Shown here: piece by piece, positions 1-5,371 of the stretch | How positions within the stretch are numbered: the first letter of the stretch is position 1 | Layout of the letters: each line of letters begins with the position of its first letter | Origin: an uncultured Clostridia bacterium | GTDB taxonomy: Bacteria > Bacillota > Clostridia > RUG12999 | Direction of reading: 5' to 3' | NCBI GenBank assembly: GCA_938005345.1 | Contig: CALLNG010000230.1 | Location: 1 to 10,960, forward strand | Length of the DNA: 10,960 bases | Made by a program: the position numbers and the translations under genes | Notes under the pieces: model-generated | Seen by the model: the letters and a program-made list of their open reading frames with translations, nothing else | Told to the model about the DNA's origin: nothing | The model's database searches: none

Positions 1-1
1 C

Positions 2-436
2 TATGGTGTGGATTCCGGCACCAAGGGCGTGGATGCGGCAGACGGCGAAACTGCCGACGGGCAGAGCATGCAGCTGGTGCAGGAGGTAGCGCGGCGTTAT
101 GACTGCACAGTGGCCGCCACCGGCGCACAGGATATCATCGCCTCCCCGCGGCGGTTGGCAGTGCTGCAAAACGGGCATCCCATGATGGCGGATGTTACGG
201 GTACGGGCTGCATGTGCTCCTCTGTTGTGGGCGCGATGTGCGGCGGCGGTGTAGGCGACGCGTTTGCGGAAACGGTGCTGGCGGTGTCCGCTATGTCCAT
301 TTCCGGCGAGCAGGCGGAGGAATATGTGCGCGCCCAGGGCGCTGGCATTGGCACGTTCCGCGAAAAACTCTTTGACTACATGTACCAGTTTAGCATGCAG
401 ACATTTAAAGAACGGGGGAAAATTCATGAAATGTGA
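2..436 (+). CDS. thiM: Hydroxyethylthiazole kinase ThiM, C-terminal part (cut by the left edge)
   Basis: This is the C-terminal ~144 residues of hydroxyethylthiazole kinase, which phosphorylates 4-methyl-5-(2-hydroxyethyl)thiazole with ATP in thiamine salvage. The frame is open from base 2, so the N-terminal part lies outside the window. Visible signatures are GVDS/KGVDA at the start, the segment VAATGAQDII, and the glycine-rich VTGTGC motif (bases ~193-213), whose Cys is the conserved active-site residue of the family and which belongs to the ribokinase-like anion hole. The following stretch, rich in Gly and Ala, is typical of ThiM. The stop codon lies inside the start of thiE (11-bp overlap), so the two are probably translationally coupled. 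The TPP riboswitch expected for such an operon would lie upstream and cannot be seen here. Confidence 0.93.
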   Translation, partial: YGVDSGTKGVDAADGETADGQSMQLVQEVARRYDCTVAATGAQDIIASPRRLAVLQNGHPMMADVTGTGCMCSSVVGAMCGGGVGDAFAETVLAVSAMSISGEQAEEYVRAQGAGIGTFREKLFDYMYQFSMQTFKERGKIHEM

Positions 437-1058
437 TGTCTCGTTATATCTTGTGACGGACAGCAGCCTGTGCCCGCGCGAGCAGCTGCCGCAGGTGGTG
501 GAGCAAGCATTGCAGGGCGGCGTGACTATGGTGCAGGTGCGGGAAAAGGACTGCTCCAGCCGCGTATTTTATGAAACCGCGCTGCGGGTGCAGGAGGTGA
601 CGCGCCGCTATGGCGTGCCGCTGATCATCAACGACCGGCTAGACGTGGCGCTGGCCGTGGACGCGGACGGCCTGCACATTGGGCAGTCCGATTTACCGGC
701 CCGTGTGGCGCGGCGTATATTGGGCGAAGGCAAGTTGCTGGGCGTGTCGGCGGGTACGTTGGAGGAAGCACGCCAGGCCGTGGCGGACGGCGCGGATTAT
801 CTGGGCGTGGGCGCGGTGTTCCCCACTGGCACCAAGGAGGACGCGGACGCGGTGGGCGTGGATGGCCTGCGGCGTATTTGTGCGGATGTAAACGTGCCGG
901 TGGTGGCGATTGGCGGGCTAAAAGCGGACAATTTGTCCCAGCTGGCGGGTACGGGTGCGGATGGCGTTGCGGTGGTGTCCGCTATTGTGGGCCAGCGCGA
1001 TCCGCGCGCCGCGGCGCAAAACCTGCACCGCGCGCTGGAAGGAGTGCTGGACAAATGA
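426..1058 (+). CDS. thiE: Thiamine-phosphate synthase ThiE
   Basis: This 210-residue protein should join HMP-pyrophosphate and thiazole phosphate to make thiamine monophosphate in the cytoplasm. It is a TIM-barrel enzyme of the usual family length. Recognisable motifs in order are YLVTD (8-12), QVREK (37-41), IINDRLDVALA (67-77), GLHIGQSD (82-89), GVGAVFPTGTK (127-137), AIGGL (161-165) and VVSAI (183-187); these cover the pyrimidine-, pyrophosphate- and thiazole-phosphate-binding loops. The ATG at 426 follows a GGGGG ribosome site at 414-418 and gives the normal N-terminus, so a longer open frame upstream, which overlaps thiM, is not used. The stop overlaps the ATG of the next gene (ATGA), indicating tight coupling. 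Confidence 0.96.
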   Translation: MKCDVSLYLVTDSSLCPREQLPQVVEQALQGGVTMVQVREKDCSSRVFYETALRVQEVTRRYGVPLIINDRLDVALAVDADGLHIGQSDLPARVARRILGEGKLLGVSAGTLEEARQAVADGADYLGVGAVFPTGTKEDADAVGVDGLRRICADVNVPVVAIGGLKADNLSQLAGTGADGVAVVSAIVGQRDPRAAAQNLHRALEGVLDK

Positions 1059-1726
1059 TACAGGGCGCGATATTCGATTTGGACGGAACGCTGGTGGACT
1101 CCATGCGGATTTGGGACCATGTGCTGACGGATTACCTCAGCGCGCGCGGTCTGTCTTGGACGACAGAACTGCTGCAGCAAATCGCGACCATGGGCCTGAT
1201 GGAATCGGCGGACTGTGTACGCCGGGCGTATGAGCTGCCGTATGCTGCGGAGGAAATCGTGGCGCAATGGGAGCAGAGCGTGCAGCACATCTATGCGGAG
1301 CAAGTGGAGCCCAAACCCGGCGCGGTGGCACTGGTGCGTGCGCTGCGGGAGGCGGACGTGCCCTGCTGCATCGCTACCTCTAATTTCCGCGCGTCCACCG
1401 AAGCGGCGCTGCGGCACATTGGAGTGGAGCAGGCATTTTCGCGGATTTTCACCGCGGATGAAGTGGGTGGTAACAAATCCCGTCCCGATATTTACCTTGC
1501 GGCGGCGGAATTTTTGGGCGTGCAGCCCGGGCAGTGCCTGGTGGTGGAGGACATGCTGGAAGCGGTGCAAACTGCCAAACGCGCCGGATTTGTGACCTGC
1601 GCGGCGTATGACGCAACCTCTTCCCGCGGCGTGGAAGACGAACTGCGCGCCGCCGCGGATTATTTTGTGACGGATTTGACGGAATTACTGCAATACCATC
1701 TTTTGCCAGGACAGGCAAAGGGATAA
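1055..1726 (+). CDS. HAD-superfamily phosphatase (subfamily IA type) in the thiamine operon
   Basis: This 223-residue protein has all four HAD motifs: DLDGTLVDS (8-16, nucleophile D8 and acid D10), TSN (108-110), a Lys in GGNKSRPD (K141) and VVEDMLEA with E165/D166. A helical cap of about 70 residues sits between motifs I and II, as in beta-phosphoglucomutase-like and phosphoglycolate-phosphatase-like members. The ATG overlaps the thiE stop codon, and AAGGAG at 1039-1044 serves as ribosome site. Its place between thiE and thiC suggests a phosphatase acting in thiamine metabolism, for example on thiamine monophosphate or HMP phosphate. That substrate is inference; HAD substrates cannot be read from sequence alone. 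Confidence 0.9.
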   Translation: MIQGAIFDLDGTLVDSMRIWDHVLTDYLSARGLSWTTELLQQIATMGLMESADCVRRAYELPYAAEEIVAQWEQSVQHIYAEQVEPKPGAVALVRALREADVPCCIATSNFRASTEAALRHIGVEQAFSRIFTADEVGGNKSRPDIYLAAAEFLGVQPGQCLVVEDMLEAVQTAKRAGFVTCAAYDATSSRGVEDELRAAADYFVTDLTELLQYHLLPGQAKG

Positions 1727-1748
1727 ATAGAGAAAGGAAGGGATTATT

Positions 1749-3044
1749 GTGGCATATACAACGCAAATGGACGCGGCGAAACAAGGCATCGTAACGCCGC
1801 AGATGCGGGCGGTAGCGGAAAAGGAAGGCATTGACGAATTGGTGCTCATGCAGCGGGTGGCAGCGGGAACGGTGGCCATTCCTGCCAACCGCCATCACAT
1901 GGCGCTGGCGCCGGAGGGTGTGGGCGAAGGGCTGCGCACCAAAATCAATGTCAATTTGGGCATTTCCCGGGAGGATTTTGACAAGGAAATGGAAAAAGTA
2001 CGCACTGCTGTGGCGCTGCAGGCTGAGGCCATCATGGATTTGAGTTCCTATGGCAAAACCTATGAATTCCGCCAGAGGCTGCTGGACGAATCTCCCGCTA
2101 TGGTGGGTACAGTGCCCATTTATGACGCAGTGGGCTTTTTAGAAAAGGAACTGGCGAAAATTGAGCCGGAGGAATTTTTGAAGGTGATTCGCACCCACGC
2201 GGAGCAGGGTGTGGATTTCATGACGATTCACGCGGGTATCACGCGGGAAACCGCCAAGCATTTCAAGGAAAACCCGCGCCTGACCAACATTGTATCGCGC
2301 GGCGGCTCCCTGATTTTTGCTTGGATGGAAATGACGGGGAGGGAAAACCCCTTCTATGAATATTATGACGACATCATGGACATTTTCGCGGAGCATGACG
2401 TGACCATCAGCCTGGGCGACGCGTGCCGTCCAGGCTGCATTGACGATGCGACGGATCCGTCCCAGATTCAGGAGCTGCTGGTTTTGGGCGAACTGACCAA
2501 GCGTGCCTGGGCGAAAAACGTGCAGGTCATGGTGGAAGGGCCGGGGCATATGTCGCTGGACGAAATCGCCGCGAATATGTTGCTGGAAAAGAAGCTATGC
2601 CACGGCGCACCGTTTTATGTGCTGGGGCCCATCGTGACGGACGTTGCGCCGGGGTATGACCACATCACCAGCGCCATTGGCGGCGCGGTTGCCGCGGCAA
2701 ACGGCGCAGACTTTTTGTGCTATGTCACGCCGGCGGAACATTTGCGCCTACCGGATTTGGACGATATGAAAGAGGGTATCATGGCGGCGAAAATCGCGGC
2801 CCATGCCGGAGACGTGGCAAAACGCATACCGGGCGCGCGGGACTGGGACAACAAAATGTCCGACGCACGCCGCCGGGTGGATTGGGACGCTATGTTCCAG
2901 CTGGCGCTGGACCCGGAAAAAGCGCGTGCCTACCGGGAATCTTCCCCGCCGGAACTGTCCGATACCTGTAGCATGTGCGGCAAAATGTGTGCCGTGCGCA
3001 ACATGAACAAAATCTTAAACGGCGAAGATATCAATTTGATATAG
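1749..3044 (+). CDS. thiC: Phosphomethylpyrimidine synthase ThiC (short form)
   Basis: ThiC is a radical-SAM enzyme that rearranges aminoimidazole ribotide into HMP phosphate, the pyrimidine half of thiamine. The 431-residue protein is the short form found in many clostridia and archaea, lacking the long N-terminal region of the Escherichia coli type. Conserved stretches include NRHHMALAPEGVGEGLRTKIN (47-67), SRGGS (183-187), GPGHM (264-268, with H267) and TPAEHLRLP (327-335, with H331). The two histidines fit the metal ligands of the family and have the expected spacing. The C-terminal iron-sulfur cysteines are C407, C410 and C414. GTG at 1749 is the likely start, preceded by AAGGAAGG at about 1735-1742. 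Oxygen-sensitive Fe-S chemistry fits an anaerobe. Confidence 0.96.
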   Translation: MAYTTQMDAAKQGIVTPQMRAVAEKEGIDELVLMQRVAAGTVAIPANRHHMALAPEGVGEGLRTKINVNLGISREDFDKEMEKVRTAVALQAEAIMDLSSYGKTYEFRQRLLDESPAMVGTVPIYDAVGFLEKELAKIEPEEFLKVIRTHAEQGVDFMTIHAGITRETAKHFKENPRLTNIVSRGGSLIFAWMEMTGRENPFYEYYDDIMDIFAEHDVTISLGDACRPGCIDDATDPSQIQELLVLGELTKRAWAKNVQVMVEGPGHMSLDEIAANMLLEKKLCHGAPFYVLGPIVTDVAPGYDHITSAIGGAVAAANGADFLCYVTPAEHLRLPDLDDMKEGIMAAKIAAHAGDVAKRIPGARDWDNKMSDARRRVDWDAMFQLALDPEKARAYRESSPPELSDTCSMCGKMCAVRNMNKILNGEDINLI

Positions 3045-3107
3045 AAAAGGAAAAAAGTCAAAAAATGCACCCCAGGTATTCGGGGCATAAAGAAAGGATG
3101 GGCGGCA

Positions 3108-3944
3108 ATGGCAAATGTATGGATGCGGTTTCCGGAAGGAAAAGTAAAAGCGCTGACGCTGAGTTACGACGACGGCGTAGAACAAGACAAAAAACTGATG
3201 GATATTTTGGATGACGCGCAAATCAAGTGTACATTTAATCTCAATTCCGGGCTCTTTGCGCCGGAAGGAACGGTGTATCCCGCGGGGCATATTCACCGGA
3301 GAATGTCCCAAGACGCTGTGGTGAAACTGTACGGGAATACGGGACACGAGGTCGCGGTACATTGCCTGACCCACCCTCATTTGGAAACGCTGCCGCCTGC
3401 CGCCGTGGCACGGGAAGTGGTGCAGGACCGGGAGAAGTTGGAAACGCTGTTTGGTGTGCCGGTGTGCGGCATGGCTTATCCTTACGGTACGTATAACGAC
3501 AGTGTCGTGCGGGTTTTGGAGGACTGCGGCATCGCATACGCACGAACGGTTGAGACAACGGGCACCTTCGCGCTGCCCAGCGACTGGCTGCGTCTCAAAG
3601 CGACGTGCCATCACAGAGACCCAAACTTGCAAACCCTGGCAGATACGTTTACGCAGCAAATGCCGGATAGTGCGCCGTGGCTCTTTTATGTGTGGGGGCA
3701 CAGCTATGAATTTGAACGGGATGGAAATTGGAGCGTAATCGAGGCCTTTGCCAAAACAATAGGCCGCCGTGCCGATGTGTGGTATGCAACAAACAGCGAA
3801 ATTTATGCCTATGTCAAGGCATATGAGCGGCTGGTGTTTGCGGTGGATGTGTCCATGGTGCATAACCCATCTGCGCAGACGGTGTGGTTTTCGGTGGACC
3901 AGGAACTGCACTGCGTTCAGCCGGGCGAAACAAAACGGCTTTGA
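3108..3944 (+). CDS. Polysaccharide deacetylase family protein (CE4/NodB-like)
   Basis: The 278-residue protein has the NodB-homology fold signatures: LSYDDG (18-23) for motif 1, with metal and base aspartates D21/D22; the histidine motif VHCLTHPHL (84-92), with H85 and H89 as metal ligands; MAYPYGTYND (122-131) for motif 3; and a late LFYVWGHSYEFE segment (192-203). No signal peptide or membrane segment is visible, so it is probably cytoplasmic, unlike cell-wall peptidoglycan deacetylases. Such short members probably remove acetyl groups from small N-acetylated sugars or related amides, but the substrate is not known. The ATG at 3108 follows AAAGGATGG at 3093-3101. It lies 63 bases after thiC with no terminator between, so it may be read from the thi operon, although no thiamine role is evident. 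Confidence 0.85.
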   Translation: MANVWMRFPEGKVKALTLSYDDGVEQDKKLMDILDDAQIKCTFNLNSGLFAPEGTVYPAGHIHRRMSQDAVVKLYGNTGHEVAVHCLTHPHLETLPPAAVAREVVQDREKLETLFGVPVCGMAYPYGTYNDSVVRVLEDCGIAYARTVETTGTFALPSDWLRLKATCHHRDPNLQTLADTFTQQMPDSAPWLFYVWGHSYEFERDGNWSVIEAFAKTIGRRADVWYATNSEIYAYVKAYERLVFAVDVSMVHNPSAQTVWFSVDQELHCVQPGETKRL

Positions 3945-4094
3945 TGTTCCGGCAGGCAGGCTATGCAAGGAAGTGCATGGAAAGAAAAGAAAGCGGTATA
4001 TTTTATAAAAAAGGACACAGGATGCCCCCTGTTGTATCCGCCAATGGGCGGGTGTGTATCCCAATTAAAATTTGGATTTTATTCGTATAAAACG
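3945..4094. other. Intergenic stretch after the deacetylase gene
   Basis: No convincing gene is seen here. It contains a short frame of 22 codons (4022-4090), a weak 5-bp hairpin (ACAGG 4017-4021 with CCTGT 4028-4032), and an operator-like palindrome at 4082-4096 that is listed separately. It is probably the 3' untranslated part of the thi operon transcript. Confidence 0.5.
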
Positions 4095-4096
4095 AA
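4082..4096. promoter_or_regulatory. Operator-like palindrome resembling the sites near the XRE gene
   Basis: TTCGTATAAAACGAA is 15 bp long with half-sites TTCGT/ACGAA. It has the same length and half-sites as the perfect palindrome TTCGTAAAATACGAA at 4799-4813, about 700 bp away. It may be a second binding site for the XRE protein encoded at 4850, but it could also be chance in AT-rich DNA, since no promoter is evident next to it. Confidence 0.3.
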
Positions 4097-4136
4097 TCAT
4101 GCCCGGACAGTGGCTGCCGTCCGGGCATGATTTTTT
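4095..4136 (+). terminator. Strong intrinsic terminator of the thiamine operon
   Basis: A perfect 14-bp stem (4095-4108 paired with 4119-4132), with core ATGCCCGGAC/GTCCGGGCAT and a 10-base loop, is followed by a T-run (4131-4136, then GTTTTT). It ends transcription from thiM through the deacetylase gene. Confidence 0.93.
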
Positions 4137-4157
4137 GTTTTTGGGCGCGCCTGGTGC

Positions 4158-4200
4158 GCCGCCCAGCCAAGCGGGGAGGCGGTCCCGCCAGGCTGGCGGC
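4158..4200. other. Very stable GC-rich nested hairpin in a gene-free stretch
   Basis: GCCGCCCAGCC (4158-4168) pairs with GGCTGGCGGC (4191-4200) except for one bulged C, and encloses a second stem GCGGG (4171-4175) with CCCGC (4184-4188). It has no T-run on either side, so it is not a standard terminator. The surrounding 4140-4333 has no gene and remains GC-rich. The hairpin would lie in the 3' region of the minus-strand transcript from 4663. It could be an RNA-stabilising element, an intergenic repeat or a small-RNA piece; its role is unknown. Confidence 0.45.
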
Positions 4201-4333
4201 ACGTGGGCACGCTTTGTTGCACCCACCGCAGCTTCATTGCATGTTACCGCGGGCCGTTGCACATGGTTGCGCCCGCCGCATTTTGTCTGTATGCCAGCCT
4301 GTACGCCGCCGCATACACAGCCCGCCGCACCCG

Positions 4334-4663
4334 TCAGCGGAATTTTTCCAGCAGTTCCTGCATCAGCTTTTGATGGGACACCGTGTCCTGCCGGAAATGC
4401 TCCATCAAAATGGGATAGCTGCAATATCCCTTAAAAAACTGCATTTCTTGCTCCATAAACTGGGAGCGCTGTTCCATCACCCGGTAGTTTTCCCACGCCG
4501 CCTGTAGAGGCTCTGGAAGCTGCCCCTGCAGCGTGTCCGCCGCAGCGTTGCGCTGCTCCATCACCTGCCGGTAGACCAAATTTTTTTGTTCCAGTTCGTC
4601 CGCCGCGCTCCGGCTCATGTCCGTGATAGCAAGCGCGAGATCGTGACATAGTTCTTGATACAT
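4334..4663 (-). CDS. Small helical protein of unknown function, paired with an XRE regulator
   Basis: This 109-residue protein is rich in Gln, Glu, Met and Leu and appears almost entirely alpha-helical, with possible coiled-coil segments at about 18-47 and 53-78 separated by a QLPEP turn (48-52). The end EMQFFKGYCSYPILMEHF (73-90) has the F-x-G-Y pattern I associate with small clostridial proteins of the DUF6809 kind, but I am not sure of that link. It has no signal peptide and no catalytic motif. ATG at 4663 is chosen because AAGGAGGG lies six bases upstream; a longer frame towards 4774 would run through the promoter. It is transcribed away from the XRE gene, from a near-consensus promoter covered by operator-like sites, so it is probably controlled by that repressor. 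An antitoxin, toxin or anti-repressor role is possible but unproven. Confidence 0.72.
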   Translation of the reverse strand: MYQELCHDLALAITDMSRSAADELEQKNLVYRQVMEQRNAAADTLQGQLPEPLQAAWENYRVMEQRSQFMEQEMQFFKGYCSYPILMEHFRQDTVSHQKLMQELLEKFR

Positions 4664-4688
4664 GCCTATCCCTCCTTGTGAAAATGAA

Positions 4689-4717
4689 TTGACAGCGGTG
4701 CCAATTTGTGTTATACT
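4689..4717 (+). promoter_or_regulatory. Sigma-A promoter towards the XRE gene
   Basis: TTGACA (4689-4694), a 17-base spacer and TATACT (4712-4717) form a near-consensus promoter with predicted start near 4724. The transcript would run through the operator array to the XRE start at 4850. Confidence 0.75.
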
Positions 4718-4739
4718 AATAGTACACGAAAATGCAGCA

Positions 4740-4767
4740 TTGCAAATTCGTATTACACGTATATTAT
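4740..4767 (+). promoter_or_regulatory. Possible second sigma-A promoter towards the XRE gene
   Basis: TTGCAA (4740-4745), a 16-base spacer and TATTAT (4762-4767) give a weaker plus-strand promoter. Its -10 box sits inside the central palindrome and overlaps the -10 box of the opposing minus-strand promoter, so the two could not be occupied together. Confidence 0.35.
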
Positions 4768-4813
4768 ACGACATAAAATTCGTATTGTCAATATAAAATT
4801 CGTAAAATACGAA
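4744..4813. promoter_or_regulatory. Operator array of TTCGTA/TACGAA half-sites
   Basis: Within 70 bp there are TTCGTA at 4747, 4779 and 4799, a perfect palindrome CGTATATTATACG at 4758-4770, and a perfect palindrome TTCGTAAAATACGAA at 4799-4813. The array covers the whole minus-strand promoter and lies just after the plus-strand promoter. The adjacent XRE protein is the obvious candidate to bind here and to regulate both itself and the 109-residue protein. Binding itself is inferred. Confidence 0.65.
4763..4791 (-). promoter_or_regulatory. Consensus sigma-A promoter for the 109-residue protein gene
   Basis: Read on the minus strand, TTGACA (4791-4786), a 17-base spacer and TATAAT (4768-4763) match the sigma-A consensus at every position. 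The predicted start is near 4756, about 95 bases before the ATG at 4663. The -10 box is embedded in the palindrome CGTATATTATACG, so a bound repressor would block it. Confidence 0.8.
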
Positions 4814-4849
4814 AATATGTGAAAAATATACAAAGTGGAGGGCATTTCA

Positions 4850-5197
4850 TTGGAGACTTTGGATATCATCAGCAGTCTTTTGGAAAAACACCATATTTCC
4901 CAAAAGAAGTTTTTGAGCGACATTGGCCTCAATGCCACTGCGATGAGCGAATGGAAGGCGGGGCGCAACAAATCCTATTTTCGGCACATAGACAAAATTG
5001 CGGCCTATTTTCATGTCACAACGGATTTTTTGCTCACAGGGCAGGAACGCGAGCTGGTGTATCTGAGCGATGACGACAGGGAAATGCTGGAGCTGTACCA
5101 AAAGCTGGATGCCAAAGGGAAAGTGATGGTCAAGGCGAGGGCCTATGACGAGCTGGACCGCTTGAAGGCGGAACTAGCAGCGCAGGAAGGAAACTAA
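4850..5197 (+). CDS. XRE-family (Cro/CI-type) transcriptional repressor
   Basis: This 115-residue protein has an N-terminal lambda-repressor-like helix-turn-helix (about 6-64), with recognition-helix region NATAMSEWKAGR (28-39) and the typical ending IAAYFHVTTDFLLTG (50-64). A charged helical tail (about 70-115) probably makes dimers. The start is taken as TTG at 4850 because GGAGGG at 4837-4842 lies seven bases before it; an in-frame GTG at 4835 is part of that ribosome site. The protein is predicted to bind the palindromic array directly upstream and so to regulate itself and the 109-residue protein gene. Regulators of this shape are common in clostridial mobile and accessory DNA, though base composition here matches the neighbours. 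Confidence 0.87.
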   Translation: METLDIISSLLEKHHISQKKFLSDIGLNATAMSEWKAGRNKSYFRHIDKIAAYFHVTTDFLLTGQERELVYLSDDDREMLELYQKLDAKGKVMVKARAYDELDRLKAELAAQEGN

Positions 5198-5240
5198 ATT
5201 CGGCGCGCAGCAGGAAATAAGCGCGGCGGGGGAACGAAAA

Positions 5241-5288
5241 GAAAATCCGGCAACTGCCAGGCGGTTTGGCGGGGAAACGCCGGTTTTC
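5241..5288 (+). terminator. Probable intrinsic terminator after the XRE gene
   Basis: GAAAATCCGGC (5241-5251) pairs with GCCGGTTTTC (5279-5288) apart from one bulged T. Inside it, GCCA (5256-5259) can pair with TGGC (5267-5270). The outer arm ends in TTTT. An alternative fold uses GGCGGTTT/AAACGCC at 5260-5281. The short T-run makes it weaker than the others in the window. Confidence 0.45.
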
Positions 5289-5294
5289 ATAAAA

Positions 5295-5321
5295 AAGCGG
5301 CGCTATTGGCGCACGCCGCTT
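5295..5321. terminator. GC-rich hairpin before the repeat-protein gene, terminator-like on the minus strand
   Basis: AAGCGGCG (5295-5302) and CGCCGCTT (5314-5321) form an 8-bp stem. On the minus strand it is followed directly by a T-run (AAAAAA at 5291-5296 on the plus strand). On the plus strand the T-run (5332-5337) lies ten bases away. No minus-strand gene ends here, so it may instead shape the leader of the gene at 5372. I see no clear sigma-A promoter for that gene between 5198 and 5371. Confidence 0.4.
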
Positions 5322-5371
5322 GCCGCAATCATTTTTTGCCGCATGCGCCGGCGGCGGAAAGGGAGAGGATC

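Noticed and set aside
1..436. TPP riboswitch for the thi operon
   Set aside because: The operon start is outside the window, and no THI-box-like structure is seen in the gaps inside the operon.
797..1570. Long minus-strand open frame opposite thiE and the HAD gene
   Set aside because: It is antisense to two well-identified genes, has no ribosome site, and its Arg/His/Pro-rich product matches nothing. High GC content makes long antisense frames common here.
3065..3088. Hairpin between thiC and the deacetylase gene as a terminator
   Set aside because: The stem is short with a bulge and is followed by A-rich, not T-rich, sequence on the plus strand. A T-run exists only on the minus strand, where no gene ends.
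3015..4064. Long minus-strand open frame opposite the deacetylase gene
   Set aside because: The plus strand has clear CE4 motifs. The reverse product has no recognisable domain and no start signals.
4065..4434. Open frames on both strands across 4065-4434
   Set aside because: They pass through the terminator hairpin, have Pro/Arg/Ala/Cys-rich low-information products and lack ribosome sites.
4664..4774. N-terminal extension of the 109-residue protein up to 4774
   Set aside because: The extension would be coded across both promoters and the operator array, while a perfect AAGGAGGG site precedes ATG 4663.
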